Assembly: GCA_036381015.1 (NCBI GenBank)
Contig: DASVDR010000045.1
Coordinates: 66,537 to 130,536 of the forward strand
DNA from: Gammaproteobacteria bacterium
GTDB taxonomy: Bacteria > Pseudomonadota > Gammaproteobacteria > Steroidobacterales > Rariloculaceae
Direction of reading: 5' to 3'
Length of the DNA stretch: 64,000 bases
Every line of letters begins with the position of its first letter. Positions within the stretch are counted from its first letter, which is position 1. The position numbers and the translations under genes were made by a program. Shown one piece after another: positions 40,048 to 48,994 of this stretch. The notes beneath the pieces were generated by a model. The model saw only the letters and a program-made list of their open reading frames with translations. It did no database searches and had not been told where the DNA came from.

Positions 40048-41019
40048 ATGATCAGCACGTTCGAAGTGGTGCGGGGCCGGCTCGAGCCGGCGAAGGGCGG
40101 CATGAAGCAGCTCGACGGCGTCGTGTGGATCGACCTCGTTCGCCCGACGGAGGAGGAGGAGCGGGCGCTCGAGCGCGCGCTCGGCATCGAGATCCCGACG
40201 CGCGACGAGATGCAAGAGATCGAGCTTTCGAGCCGCCTGTACCGCGCGGATCGCGCGCTCTACATGACGGCGACGCTGCCCGCGCAAGCCGATAGCGACG
40301 ATCCGGAATTGGCGCCGGTGACGTTCGTGCTGGCGCGGGAGCGGCTGATCACCGTGCGCTATCACGATCCGAGCGCTTTCCGCACCTTCGCTCAATCTGC
40401 GTCGAAGACGGCGATCGCGGGCGCGAGCGGAGAGATGGTGCTGGTTGCGCTGCTCGAGGTCATCGTCGACCGCATGGCCGACATCGTCGAGCGCGTGGCC
40501 GGGAACGTCGACTCGATTTCCCGGACGATTTTCGCGCCGCCCGGGTCACCGACGTCGCTCCGCGGCTCCGATTTTCAGCGCATCCTTCGGGAGATCGGCC
40601 GCAAGGGAGACCTCGGTGCGAAGCTCCGCGACAGCCTCGCGTCGCTCGACCGGCTCGGCGGATTCATGACGCAGGTCGCCGCGTCGGAGCTCGAAGCGGA
40701 GGTCCGCGCGCGGCTTGCGACGCTGAACCGCGACGTGCGCTCGTTGATCAACCACTCGGAGTTCCTGTCGCAGAACGTCGCGTTCCTGCTGAATGCGACG
40801 CTCGGGATGATCAACATCGAGCAAAACGCGATCATCAGGATCTTCTCCGTCGCGGCAGTGGTCTTTCTTCCGCCGACGTTGATCGCGTCGGTTTACGGCA
40901 TGAACTTCGAGCACATGCCGGAGCTCGGCTGGACCGGCGCCTATCCGCTCGCGCTAGCGCTGATGGCGGCCTCGGCGATCCTGCCGCTCTGGTACTTCAA
41001 GCGCCGCGGTTGGCTCTAA
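40048..41019 (+). CDS. corA: CorA-type magnesium/divalent cation transporter
   Basis: A 323-residue CorA-family channel subunit. The N-terminal cytoplasmic domain is alpha/beta (VVWIDLVRPTEEEERALERALGIEIPTRDEMQEIELSSRLY). A long helix follows (LNRDVRSLINHSEFLSQNVAFLLNATLGMINIEQN), then two C-terminal membrane helices. The signature YGMNFEHMPELGWTGAYPL lies between them, and the protein ends with the basic FKRRGWL. ATG 40048 has GGAGGG 7-10 bases upstream. Homologues form pentamers that import Mg2+ or related ions. Confidence 0.95.
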   Translation: MISTFEVVRGRLEPAKGGMKQLDGVVWIDLVRPTEEEERALERALGIEIPTRDEMQEIELSSRLYRADRALYMTATLPAQADSDDPELAPVTFVLARERLITVRYHDPSAFRTFAQSASKTAIAGASGEMVLVALLEVIVDRMADIVERVAGNVDSISRTIFAPPGSPTSLRGSDFQRILREIGRKGDLGAKLRDSLASLDRLGGFMTQVAASELEAEVRARLATLNRDVRSLINHSEFLSQNVAFLLNATLGMINIEQNAIIRIFSVAAVVFLPPTLIASVYGMNFEHMPELGWTGAYPLALALMAASAILPLWYFKRRGWL

Positions 41020-41044
41020 TGTGACGTCCCGCGGGCCGGCGGCG

Positions 41045-41317
41045 CTAATCGAAATCGAAAAGTTCGCTCAAGAAGGATTCCCGCTTGCGTTTTCTGTAGC
41101 CACGCCGATAGTCCCCGTGATAGCCGCCTTCGTCCGGTGCGCGGCCGCGATGCTCGTAACGGTGGGGCGGGGGAGCGGCGTCCGCCGCGGACCGCTCGAT
41201 GATCTTGTCGAGCTCTCCGCGATCGAGCCACACGCCGCGGCACTTCGGACAATAGTCGACCTCTATGCCTTGCCGCTCGGTCATCATGAGCTCCGTCTCG
41301 TCCACGGGGCATCGCAT
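41045..41317 (-). CDS. zf-TFIIB-type small zinc-ribbon protein
   Basis: A 90-residue protein with an N-terminal zinc ribbon: MRCPVDETELMMTERQGIEVDYCPKCRGVWLDRGELDKIIE. Family members have Cys pairs in both knuckles. Here C3 is followed by Asp where a second Cys is usual, while the CPKC knuckle is intact. A His/Arg/Tyr-rich linker and the acidic end SFLSELFDFD complete it. GAGGAG about 9 bases before ATG 41317 fixes the start. Role unknown. It converges with corA, 25 bases apart. Confidence 0.8.
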   Translation of the reverse strand: MRCPVDETELMMTERQGIEVDYCPKCRGVWLDRGELDKIIERSAADAAPPPHRYEHRGRAPDEGGYHGDYRRGYRKRKRESFLSELFDFD

Positions 41318-41389
41318 CGCAGGCTCTCCTCGGTTCTCGATCGAGCCGTCGAGGATAGCGGATTGCACGCCGGACATGCGCATGCTTGC

Positions 41390-41405
41390 TGGCATGATCC
41401 TTGCT
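41390..41405 (+). promoter_or_regulatory. Sigma-54-like promoter of the metallophosphatase gene
   Basis: TGGCATGATCCTTGCT matches the sigma-54 core with one change. Predicted transcription start near 41416, 34 bases before ATG 41450. Confidence 0.6.
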
Positions 41406-41449
41406 CCCGCACGGCGCCCCGACGGAGTCGAATACGGATCGCTGCGCGC

Positions 41450-42445
41450 ATGCCGTCCGCCGCCTCGACCAGCGCCGCTTCCGCGCTCGCCCGCGTGCGG
41501 CGCACGGTTGCCGCCGCCGCGTGCGCCGCGCTCGCAGCCTGTGCCTACTCGCCGGCCCGCATCGCGAGCGCCGATCGGATTGCCGCGGCCGTGGGCGCGC
41601 TCGAGCTCGGCGGCCGCGCGGCCGTGCTCGTCGGTGCCGGCGACATCGCGCGTTGCGACGAGCCGCAGGGCGCGCGCGCGACGGCGGAGATCGTCGCCGC
41701 CGTCGTCGCCGCCGCACCGGACGCGATCGTCTTCACGGCCGGCGATCACGCCTACGAGCATGGCAGCGCGCTCCAGTTTCGCGAGTGCTACGACCCGCTC
41801 TGGGGCCGCTTCAACGCACGCACGTTCCCGACACCGGGGAATCACGATTACGAGACGGCGGGAGCGGTGCCGTATTTCGATTACTTCGACGTGTTCGACG
41901 TGCGGCCCGAGGCGCGGCCGACCGGGTACTACAGCTTCGACGCCGGCGGCTGGCTCGTCGTCGCGCTGAACAGCATGCTGCGGATCGAGCCGGGTGCCGT
42001 GCAGGTGCGATGGCTCGAGCGGACGCTCGCCGAGGCCGCGGGGCGCTGCATCCTCGCATTCTGGCATCACCCGCTCGCGAGCTCCGGCTTTCACGGCTTC
42101 ATGCCTTGGGATCCGGGACGCGACACCGCGATCTTCTGGGAGCGGCTCGCCAGGCACGGCGGCGATGTCGTCGTGAACGGCCACGATCATCTCTACGAGC
42201 GTTTCGCGCCGCGCGATGCCGAGGGCCGGGCCGCGGCCGGCGGGATGCGTCAGTTCACCGTCGGCACGGGCGGCGGCGGCTTGCATCCGATCATTTGGCG
42301 GAGGCGCGACAGCGTCTTCGCGACGGACGAGACGTACGGCGTGCTCGTGCTGATGCTCGAGCCGACGAGCTACGAGTGGGCGTTCATCGGCGCCGACGGG
42401 ATCGTGCACGATCGAAGCGACGGGCCGGTCGCCTGCGCCGGCTGA
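41450..42445 (+). CDS. Metallophosphoesterase (purple-acid-phosphatase-like), exported
   Basis: A 331-residue protein with a hydrophobic N-terminus ending in LAACAYSP, a likely lipoprotein signal (modified Cys ~31). The calcineurin-like domain has all the metal-site motifs: GAGDIARCDE, AGDHAYEHG, PTPGNHDYE, WHHPLASS and VNGHDHLYERF, then VGTGGGGLHPI. It would hydrolyse phosphomonoesters or similar substrates in the periplasm. The start at 41450 fits the predicted transcription start, and the ribosome site is weak. The 3' end overlaps a dubious antisense proline-rich frame. Confidence 0.88.
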   Translation: MPSAASTSAASALARVRRTVAAAACAALAACAYSPARIASADRIAAAVGALELGGRAAVLVGAGDIARCDEPQGARATAEIVAAVVAAAPDAIVFTAGDHAYEHGSALQFRECYDPLWGRFNARTFPTPGNHDYETAGAVPYFDYFDVFDVRPEARPTGYYSFDAGGWLVVALNSMLRIEPGAVQVRWLERTLAEAAGRCILAFWHHPLASSGFHGFMPWDPGRDTAIFWERLARHGGDVVVNGHDHLYERFAPRDAEGRAAAGGMRQFTVGTGGGGLHPIIWRRRDSVFATDETYGVLVLMLEPTSYEWAFIGADGIVHDRSDGPVACAG

Positions 42446-42734
42446 CCGCGGCCGCGGAGCGGCGCTCGTCGTGCCCATCGCGCGGCACCTCGTCGGGCTC
42501 GCGATCGGGAATTTCCTCCGGCTCGCGCCCGGGTACCTCCTCCGGCCGCGCCGGCGGCTGCTCCGGCGGCGTGCCGTTCGGCGGCAGCTCCGGAGGGCTC
42601 GGCGGCGGCGGCACGTCCCCGGGCGGCTGCCATTCGCCCGCGGGCGCGCGGTTCGAGCGCGGGCTCGCCCGGTCTCGTTTCGTTCCGCAGCCGTTCGTGG
42701 TCTCGAGGTCGCGGCGCCTCACGCAAGCGGTCAT
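42384..42734 (-). CDS. Possible proline-rich protein with PEE/REP repeats
   Basis: A 116-codon frame whose middle (~30-80) is Pro/Glu-rich with a short repeat: PEEVPGREPEEIPDREPDEVPRDGH. Similar short proline/acid proteins exist in pseudomonads, which is the only reason to list it. Against it: the C-terminus is a run of arginines that overlaps the phosphatase gene antisense by 62 bases, and there is no clear ribosome site. It lies in the 351-base gap between the phosphatase and SGNH genes. Confidence 0.25.
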   Translation of the reverse strand: MTACVRRRDLETTNGCGTKRDRASPRSNRAPAGEWQPPGDVPPPPSPPELPPNGTPPEQPPARPEEVPGREPEEIPDREPDEVPRDGHDERRSAAAVSRRRRPARRFDRARSRRRR

Positions 42735-42796
42735 GCGTTGCTCCGTCTCGTCCGCTGTCGCTCCGTCTCTTCGGTAACCGGCGGGCGTCGTCGCCC

Positions 42797-43969
42797 GTGG
42801 TACGGTTCTTGGATCAAGCAATAGTCGTGCCGGACGAAGCTCAACCAACGAAGAGCGCGTCGCGCGCCGCGGCGCTGCTCGCTGCGGGCGTCGTCGCGAG
42901 CGCCGCGTCCGCCGCGGATGACGACCCGAGCGCGCTGTTCGTGCTGGGAGACAGCCTGTCCGACGTCGGCAATGCAGCGGCGGTAGGCGACTTTCTGCTG
43001 GGGCAGCCGTTTTACCCCGAGCACACCGTCGGCCTGTGCAACCCTGCCGATCCGTACCTGCTCGGGCACGGGTGCGCGGACATCCTGTTCCGTCAGAGCC
43101 GCGTGAGCGACGGCCCCGTCGCCGTCGAGCATCTCGCGGACCACCTCGGCTTGCCGGATCTCGTGCCGTCGTTTCACATCGTCCCGCAGCGCCCCGTGAC
43201 GGGCACCGTGTATGCGGTCGCGAGCGCGAAGGCTCGCGACGACGGTCTCGAGGGCCTCGCGCGTCAGCTCGACATGCTGCTGCTCGATCACGGGCCGCTG
43301 CTGCCGGCGGACGCCGCGTACGTCGTGATGATCGGCGGCAACGATGCGATCGACGCGCTTCAAGCCGAGCTCTTGCCGTCGCTCGACGAGCCGACCGAGA
43401 CCGACGCGGCGGATCCGGACGCCGAGGCAAGCGCCTCGGCCGACGAGATCCTCGCCGCCGCGGTCGCGGCCGTAGCCGATGCGGCCGACCGGCTCGTCGA
43501 GGCCGGCGCCGGATGCGTGATCGTCGCGAACATCCCGAGCCTCGCCGCGCTGCCCGCGGTGCGCGCTGCCGCGACGGAAGCCGGCGTCGAAGAGGCCGAG
43601 GCGCTGGCGCGCGCCGAAGCCGTCTCCGCGGAGCTCAACGAGAGACTGGCGGCGGCGCTCGCGGCGGTCGCAGCCGAGCATCCGGGCGCGATCGTGCCGT
43701 TCGATCTGCATGCGCTGATCGAGGACGCGCGTGCCGCGGCCGCCGCGGACGGCAGGAACGCGACTCGGGCGTGCTTCGACAGCGAGACCTATCGCGCGTC
43801 ACCGGTCGCCGAGCGGGTATTCGACCCGGCGTGCGCGCCCGAGGAAGGAAGCGTGCCTCGGTTCGACGAGTTCTTCTTCTGGGATGGGCTCCATCCGACG
43901 GGAGCGGCGCACGCGGCCCTCGGCGCCGGGCTCGTCGACGCGTTCGAGCAAGGCTGCCGGGCGCGCTGA
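42797..43969 (+). CDS. SGNH/GDSL-family secreted esterase or lipase
   Basis: A 390-residue exported hydrolase. Signal segment ~20-40 (SRAAALLAAGVVASAASA). Block I is FVLGDSLSDVGNAAAVG (nucleophile Ser in GDSLSD), block III GGNDAID, and block V DGLHPTGAAHAALG with the catalytic Asp and His. Between ~190 and 290 an Ala/Glu/Asp-rich insertion is predicted to be helical. It resembles the passenger part of GDSL autotransporters but has no barrel. The start is uncertain: GTG 42797 and GTG 42827 both lack a strong ribosome site. Substrate unknown. Confidence 0.85.
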   Translation: MVRFLDQAIVVPDEAQPTKSASRAAALLAAGVVASAASAADDDPSALFVLGDSLSDVGNAAAVGDFLLGQPFYPEHTVGLCNPADPYLLGHGCADILFRQSRVSDGPVAVEHLADHLGLPDLVPSFHIVPQRPVTGTVYAVASAKARDDGLEGLARQLDMLLLDHGPLLPADAAYVVMIGGNDAIDALQAELLPSLDEPTETDAADPDAEASASADEILAAAVAAVADAADRLVEAGAGCVIVANIPSLAALPAVRAAATEAGVEEAEALARAEAVSAELNERLAAALAAVAAEHPGAIVPFDLHALIEDARAAAAADGRNATRACFDSETYRASPVAERVFDPACAPEEGSVPRFDEFFFWDGLHPTGAAHAALGAGLVDAFEQGCRAR

Positions 43970-43972
43970 TGC

Positions 43973-44008
43973 GCGCGCCGGCGAGGGCCCACTATTCGGC
44001 CGGCGCGC
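43973..44008. terminator. Stem-loop between convergent SGNH and M23 genes
   Basis: GCGCGCCGGC and GCCGGCGCGC pair perfectly over 10 bp around a 16-base loop, spanning the end of the M23 gene. There are no T-runs, so it is only a possible weak bidirectional terminator. Confidence 0.4.
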
Positions 44009-45362
44009 CCGCCTCGCGCAGCTTGCGGAGGATCCGGTCCTCGACCCACTGCTCGCTCCACCAGTCGATCGGCGTGACGGCCTGACCGCCGAGAAGCATC
44101 GTGAAGTGCAGGTGATCGCCGCCTGCGAGGCCCGTCGCGCCGGTTCGTCCGAGCCGCTGCTCCTTCTCGACCATGTCGCCGACGGCGACGTCGATCGAGG
44201 AGAGATGCGCGTAAAGCGACTGCAGCCCCATGCCGTGGTCGAGCACGACGCAGTTGCCGTAAATCCCGAGCCAACCCGCGTGCACCACGCGCCCGCGGTT
44301 CGCGGCGAGCACCGGCGCCGCGGCCGTGGACGCGAGATCGAAGCCGAGGTGGACCTGGTGATCCACCTCCTCGCCGTCGTAGATGTAGGTGCGCTGATCC
44401 GCGAAGCCCGCCTCGACCGCCGTGTTCACGAGCTGCTTGAACGGCCCCTCCCACAGGATCTCGGGCGCGGTCTTCTCGGCCAGCGCCGCGATCGTTTCAT
44501 TGTTCATCCGGCGCAGATCCCGGTTGATCCGGAGGTACGACGCGAGGAGGTCCGACGGATCGTCCACTTGTAGCTCCGGTGTATTCGCGAGGATTGCCGG
44601 AACGACGCGCGAGAGGAAGCGGTCGTCGAGAACGATCCGGCTGTTGCGAAATTCCTTCGGAAACACCCGGTAATCGAAGACGGTGCTCGTCTCGTTGCCG
44701 TACGCGTCGCGCGCGAACACGGTGATCGGCGTGTCGACCGGCTGATTCCACTGGAGCGCGAAGAAGGCTACGCGCAGGGCGGGATCGGCGGTGTCGATGC
44801 CGGCTCCCGTCGCAGGGAAGCCGCGGTACTCGACGTCGCCGACCCTGACGCCCGATTCGACGTCCGCGGGCGTCGCGCGGTAGACGACCATCTCGGAGCC
44901 GCCGTGATTGATGTAATGGAACGACGAAAGCACGGAGACTCGCGGCGGCGTGAGCCGCACCTCGATCTCGCGGCTGGCCGTGCTCTCGGCCTCACGGTAG
45001 CCGAAGAGCACCGGGCGCGCAGCGGTGACGACGATCGTCGCCTTGCCCTCCCGAAGCTCCGGAACTTGCTGCTTGCCGAGGGGGCCCGTGAGCACGACGC
45101 GATCCTCGGCCGGGCGCTCGAGCCGGTCGGCATCCTCCGCCAGCGTGAACAGGGGCACGCTGAGCTCGTCCTGCTCGAGCCTTGCTTCGAGCCGGGTCAG
45201 GGCGCCGCCGGGGGTCTGCACGGCGACGGCGAGCTGCCCGGTCTGCCCGACCACGGCCGGCTCCGTGATCTCGATGACGGGACCTTCGGCCGACCCGGCC
45301 CAGATCCAAGCACCCACGACGCCGAACACGGCGATGACGACGACGGCTATCAGTATTTTCAT
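43992..45362 (-). CDS. M23-family (LytM) metallopeptidase, membrane-anchored
   Basis: A 456-residue protein with an N-terminal membrane anchor (MKILIAVVVIAVFGVVGAWIWAG) and a long beta-rich periplasmic region. The C-terminal M23 domain (~340-445) has zinc-site residues in HLGFDLAS, then NRGRVVHAGWLGIYGNCVVLDHGMGLQSLYAHLSS and GGDHLHFTM. It would cut peptidoglycan peptides or act in envelope assembly. ATG 45362 is chosen because it begins the anchor. It is divergent from the PAS kinase gene, with an AT-rich stretch between them. Confidence 0.9.
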   Translation of the reverse strand: MKILIAVVVIAVFGVVGAWIWAGSAEGPVIEITEPAVVGQTGQLAVAVQTPGGALTRLEARLEQDELSVPLFTLAEDADRLERPAEDRVVLTGPLGKQQVPELREGKATIVVTAARPVLFGYREAESTASREIEVRLTPPRVSVLSSFHYINHGGSEMVVYRATPADVESGVRVGDVEYRGFPATGAGIDTADPALRVAFFALQWNQPVDTPITVFARDAYGNETSTVFDYRVFPKEFRNSRIVLDDRFLSRVVPAILANTPELQVDDPSDLLASYLRINRDLRRMNNETIAALAEKTAPEILWEGPFKQLVNTAVEAGFADQRTYIYDGEEVDHQVHLGFDLASTAAAPVLAANRGRVVHAGWLGIYGNCVVLDHGMGLQSLYAHLSSIDVAVGDMVEKEQRLGRTGATGLAGGDHLHFTMLLGGQAVTPIDWWSEQWVEDRILRKLREAGAPAE

Positions 45363-45574
45363 GCAGCGGATTGTAAGGATCGGGCAGGAGATTGCCACGG
45401 CTCGCCGAAATCGCCGCTTCCGCCGCCCGTAGTGTCGGCGCGCGCCGACGAGTTGCGCATTCGTCCCCGAAGAAGAAATTATTAGCCTTCCTATCTTTCT
45501 CGTACGCTATGATTTCCCTTCCGGTCCGCCTAGAATATGTAAAATCTCTAACAAAAACGGCACACGCAAAACCC

Positions 45575-46624
45575 ATGGCTGCGCACGATCGGGTGTTTCC
45601 GGTCGACTGGTCCCCCGACGCGATCATCGTCACCGCCCATGACGGCGCGATCGTGCACGCCAATCCCCGTGCCGAAGACTTGTTCGGCTACGCGAGCCGC
45701 GAGCTGATCGATCGTCCTCTCGGGCTGCTGTTCCCGTCGCGGGACGGAGCGGGGGGGCTCGCGGCGGAGGCCAGACGCGCTCCGCTGCAGCAGTCGAGCC
45801 GCCTCGTCGCCTGCGCGCACCGCGACGGCACGCGCTTCGAGGCGCTGATCAAGTGGCGTCCGGCACCGGAGAAGGCCGGGGCCTATCTCGTGTTCTCGCT
45901 TCGGGAGGTGGAGGCGGCAGCGGCGCCGCCGCCGCGAACCGAGCGCGTCGAGCTCCTGCCGCTCTTCGTGCACGACGTCAGACAATCATTGCAAAGTATT
46001 CAATTTATTTGCGATTCGATTGGCGAGTCCGAGCCCGAGGCGGCGCGCACGATCGGCGAGATCGTGAGCTCCCTGGGGCGGCTGCTCGACCGGATGTCGC
46101 GGATGGAAGAGCCCGGCGGCGCGGAAACGGTGCACGAGCGCTGCCGTGTCGGGGACCTGCTGCAGACGCTCGGCCGCGAGCTCGAGCCGCTCGCGGTGCG
46201 CAAGGGCGTCGATCTGATCGTCGACGACGTCTCCGCGGAGATCACGACCGATCCCGTCCTGTTTCGCGAGATGCTTCACAACCTCGTCGTGAATGCGATT
46301 CGATACACCGACGAGGGCTCGGTCGAGGTGAGGTGCCGGGCCGGATCGCGGCAAGTGAGGATCGAGGTCCGCGACACCGGTGTCGGCATGGACCCGGAGG
46401 AGGTCGAAGCCGTCCTTGGGCGCCCCGACGCGTCCGCGCTGCCGCCGCTCGGCCCGGGGCTCGGCCTCCTCCTCGTGCGGCGCCTCGCCGGAATGCTCGG
46501 TTGCCGCCTGTCGGTGCGGTCCCGCCGGGGCAAGGGCTCCTGCTTCGCCGTGATCGCTCCGCAGCGCGCGATTCCGCGGCGCCGCCCGCCGAAGCCGCCG
46601 CCCGGACGCAACGAGGCGGGATGA
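45575..46624 (+). CDS. PAS-domain sensor histidine kinase
   Basis: A 349-residue soluble kinase. PAS spans ~15-125 (WSPDAIIVTAHDGAIVHANPRAEDLFGYASREL). The phospho-acceptor region reads LLPLFVHDVRQSLQSIQF, with H about 134 in a VHDVRQ motif rather than the usual HELRNP. The HATPase domain has LHNLVVNAIRYTDEGS, DTGVGMDPEE and GLGLLLVRRLAGMLG. A basic tail ends it. No receiver is attached, so a separate regulator is expected. The upstream AT-rich patch (45470-45570) is unusual for this GC-rich DNA and may contain its promoter. It converges with a hybrid kinase gene. Confidence 0.88.
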   Translation: MAAHDRVFPVDWSPDAIIVTAHDGAIVHANPRAEDLFGYASRELIDRPLGLLFPSRDGAGGLAAEARRAPLQQSSRLVACAHRDGTRFEALIKWRPAPEKAGAYLVFSLREVEAAAAPPPRTERVELLPLFVHDVRQSLQSIQFICDSIGESEPEAARTIGEIVSSLGRLLDRMSRMEEPGGAETVHERCRVGDLLQTLGRELEPLAVRKGVDLIVDDVSAEITTDPVLFREMLHNLVVNAIRYTDEGSVEVRCRAGSRQVRIEVRDTGVGMDPEEVEAVLGRPDASALPPLGPGLGLLLVRRLAGMLGCRLSVRSRRGKGSCFAVIAPQRAIPRRRPPKPPPGRNEAG

Positions 46625-46665
46625 TGCGATCGCCGCCGCGTGCCCGCGGCGACGTCGAGCGCATC
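46623..46665. terminator. Imperfect long stem-loop between convergent kinase genes
   Basis: GATGCGATCGCCGCCGCG pairs imperfectly with CCGCGGCGACGTCGAGCGCATC around a short loop. It occupies the 58-base gap between the two convergent kinase stops and could act in both directions. Confidence 0.45.
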
Positions 46666-46682
46666 GTTACGCGGGCAGGCTG

Positions 46683-48803
46683 CTACGGCGCGCGGGCGGC
46701 GAGCAACTCCTGAATCGCCGCGAAGGACACCGGCTTCACGAGATGCGCGTTGAAGCCGGCTTCCCGGGTGCGCCGCCGGTCGGACGGCTGTCCCCAGCCG
46801 GTCACCGCGAAGATCGCGATATCGCGGGCCCACGGGCGCCGCCGAATCCGGCGGCACGCCTCGTAGCCGTCGACGCCCGGCATGCCGATGTCGAGAAGGA
46901 TGCAATCCGGGCGGAACGACTCGGCGACCTCGGTCGCTTCGAGCCCGTCCGCGGCGGTGCGCACTTCGTGTCCGTTGATGGCGAGCACCTCGGCCATCGC
47001 GGCGGCGGCGTCGCGGTTGTCGTCGGCGACGAGAATGCGGCGTCGCGGCGCATGCGAGCCGCGCGCGGCCGTGTCGCGCGACGACGTGCTCGCATCGGCG
47101 TCGAGCCGGGGGAGCGTGAGCACGAACTCGCTCCCGCGCCCTTTTCCGGCGCTCTTCACCGTGAGCGTGCCGCGGTGCAGCTCGGCGACCCGGCGCGCGA
47201 TCGTCAGGCCGATTCCGAGCCCGCGGCGCGGCTCGCCGCCGCGATGCTCGCCCTGGGCGAACAGCTCGAAAATGCGGGACAGCATGCTCTCTTCGATGCC
47301 GATCCCGTCATCGCTCACGCGCACGACGGCGACATCCCCGTCGAGATCGAGCGCGAGGCTCACGCGTCCGCCGTCGTCCGTGTATTCGGCCGCGTTCTCG
47401 AGGAGGTTCGAGATCGCCTGGCTCACGCGCGCGTAATCGCCGTGGATTTCGACGGGCTCCTCGGGCATGCGGATCGTCAGTTGATGGCCCGACCGGTCGA
47501 GCAGCGGGCGAGCGCTCTCGACCGCGCTCGCGATCGCCGTCCGTAGGTCGAAGCGCGTGCGCCGCAGCTCGAACTTGCCGCGGCTGATTCGGCTCGCATC
47601 GAGCAGATCGTCGATGAGCCGCACGAGCTGCGCGAGCTGCCGCTCGATGATCTCGCGCGCGGGTGCGAGCGTAACCGGATTCCCGTCCACATAGGTGAGG
47701 AGCTCGGCGGCGCTTCTGAGCGGAGCGAGCGGGTTGCGCAGCTCGTGCGCGAGCATCGCGAGGAACTCGTCCCTCTGCTCGCCCGTGTCGACGGCCGCAT
47801 CCGCGTTCGACCGGCGCTCGCGCGCCTGCGCGGCGGCGACCGCGGCCGCGAGCACGTCGGCTGCGGCCGCGAGGAACTCTCGATGTGCTTCGTCATCCGC
47901 GAGCCGCGACTCGAAGCCGACGACCAGGCGGCCGAGCGCGGGCTCGCCCTCGACTGCGGCGAGCGGCAATGCGACCGCGGCGTCGCCGCCGAAAGGCCGC
48001 CACGCGTCCTCTGCGACCTCGTCGTTCGCGGGGGCGTCGCGGCCGTCGAGCGCGAGCGCCTGCGGCACGTTCGGCGGGAGAGTGCCCGCGGACGTCGCGA
48101 GCCGCGCGGGCCCACCGTCGCCGCCCTCGAGATAGACGAGCGCGAATCGCACACCCGGCGCGTCCGCGGCGAGCACCGCGGCCGCATGCTCGCATGCTGC
48201 GCCCGGCGTTTCTGCGCGCGCCGCGGCCGCCAATCGGCCGAGCGCTGCGGAGCGACGGCGCGCGAGGATCGAGGCCGTCTCGTCCGTGCAGGCGCCGAGC
48301 ACGCCGACCGCGCCGCCCCAGTCGTCCCGAATCGGCGTCAACGAAAAGCTGCAAACGATGTCTTGCTCGCGGCCGCCGCGTTTCACACGCAGCCGCCGCT
48401 CGGGCACGGTCGCCGCGGCGTTCGCCGCGATGACGTCGACGACCTCAGTGCCGATCGCCTTCCACAGCTCTTGCCGCACCTCGCTCGCGGGACGGCCGAT
48501 CGAGCGCGAGTCCGGGCGGCGGCGACCGAAGAGCCGCGCACAGGCATCGTTGTGGAGGTTGATCAGATCGCGGCCCCACCAGATGAACGTCGGAGTCGGG
48601 CTCGCGAGCATCAGCCGGAGCGCGGTCTTCAGGTTGTCGGGCCAGCGGTCGATCGGACCGAGCGCCGTCGACGACCAGTCGCGGGCGCGCATGAGCCTGC
48701 CGGTCCGGCTGTCCGCGTCGAATAGCTCGGCGGCCTCGCGCCGCTTCAAGCCTGTCACGCCGGCCGAGCTCCGCAGAGCCCCCCGGCTCGAGGTCCTATG
48801 CAT
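46683..48803 (-). CDS. Hybrid histidine kinase (PAS-GAF-HisKA-HATPase-REC)
   Basis: A 706-residue soluble hybrid kinase. The N-terminal PAS (~40-180) opens with DWSSTALGPIDRWPDNLKTALRLMLASPTPTFIWWG. A GAF-like region lies at ~185-330. HisKA has H353 in LAHELRNPLAPL. HATPase has NLLENAAEY, SDDGIGI and GLGIGLTIARR. The C-terminal receiver (~588-706) has DD at ~594, phospho-acceptor D638 and K690. It is a paralogue of the other hybrid kinase in this window from HisKA onward (MPGVDGYEACRRIR against MPTVDGYEVCRRIR). ATG 48803 lies 26 bases after the predicted sigma-54 transcription start. The frame is open further upstream. Confidence 0.92.
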   Translation of the reverse strand: MHRTSSRGALRSSAGVTGLKRREAAELFDADSRTGRLMRARDWSSTALGPIDRWPDNLKTALRLMLASPTPTFIWWGRDLINLHNDACARLFGRRRPDSRSIGRPASEVRQELWKAIGTEVVDVIAANAAATVPERRLRVKRGGREQDIVCSFSLTPIRDDWGGAVGVLGACTDETASILARRRSAALGRLAAAARAETPGAACEHAAAVLAADAPGVRFALVYLEGGDGGPARLATSAGTLPPNVPQALALDGRDAPANDEVAEDAWRPFGGDAAVALPLAAVEGEPALGRLVVGFESRLADDEAHREFLAAAADVLAAAVAAAQARERRSNADAAVDTGEQRDEFLAMLAHELRNPLAPLRSAAELLTYVDGNPVTLAPAREIIERQLAQLVRLIDDLLDASRISRGKFELRRTRFDLRTAIASAVESARPLLDRSGHQLTIRMPEEPVEIHGDYARVSQAISNLLENAAEYTDDGGRVSLALDLDGDVAVVRVSDDGIGIEESMLSRIFELFAQGEHRGGEPRRGLGIGLTIARRVAELHRGTLTVKSAGKGRGSEFVLTLPRLDADASTSSRDTAARGSHAPRRRILVADDNRDAAAAMAEVLAINGHEVRTAADGLEATEVAESFRPDCILLDIGMPGVDGYEACRRIRRRPWARDIAIFAVTGWGQPSDRRRTREAGFNAHLVKPVSFAAIQELLAARAP

Positions 48804-48839
48804 GGGTGTGGGTTTTCGGAGTCGAGTCTGACTGGCATA

Positions 48840-48855
48840 AGCAAGTTGCATGCCA
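48840..48855 (-). promoter_or_regulatory. Sigma-54-like promoter of the second hybrid kinase
   Basis: On the minus strand TGGCATGCAACTTGCT matches the sigma-54 core with one change. Predicted transcription start near 48829, 26 bases before ATG 48803. It faces away from the phosphoketolase promoter 123 bases away. Confidence 0.6.
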
Positions 48856-48978
48856 GGCAACGAACCGGACGAGCTTTTGCTGCGCCGACACGCTCTCGCG
48901 CCGGCCCCGCGCCGTTTGTGAGCGCGGCGCCACGCTTCCCGAGGAGGGCGCACGACCCGCGGGCGGACCGATCGTTCG

Positions 48979-48994
48979 AGGCATGGATCTTGCC
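48979..48994 (+). promoter_or_regulatory. Sigma-54-like promoter of the phosphoketolase operon
   Basis: AGGCATGGATCTTGCC keeps GGCATG-N4-TTGC. Predicted transcription start near 49005, 29 bases before ATG 49034. Confidence 0.55.

Noticed and set aside
42797-42815. A TGGTACGGTTCTTGG string as a tenth sigma-54-like element
   Set aside because: The -12 GC is GG and a second core base differs. It also overlaps the possible start codon of the SGNH gene.
42471-42824. Plus-strand arginine-rich frame in the phosphatase-SGNH gap
   Set aside because: No family pattern, no ribosome site. The alternative minus-strand proline-rich frame is listed with low confidence instead.
48835-48852. Plus-strand TGGCATAAGCAAGTTGCA
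   Set aside because: The spacing between the two halves is two bases too long. The overlapping minus-strand match has the right spacing and is kept.
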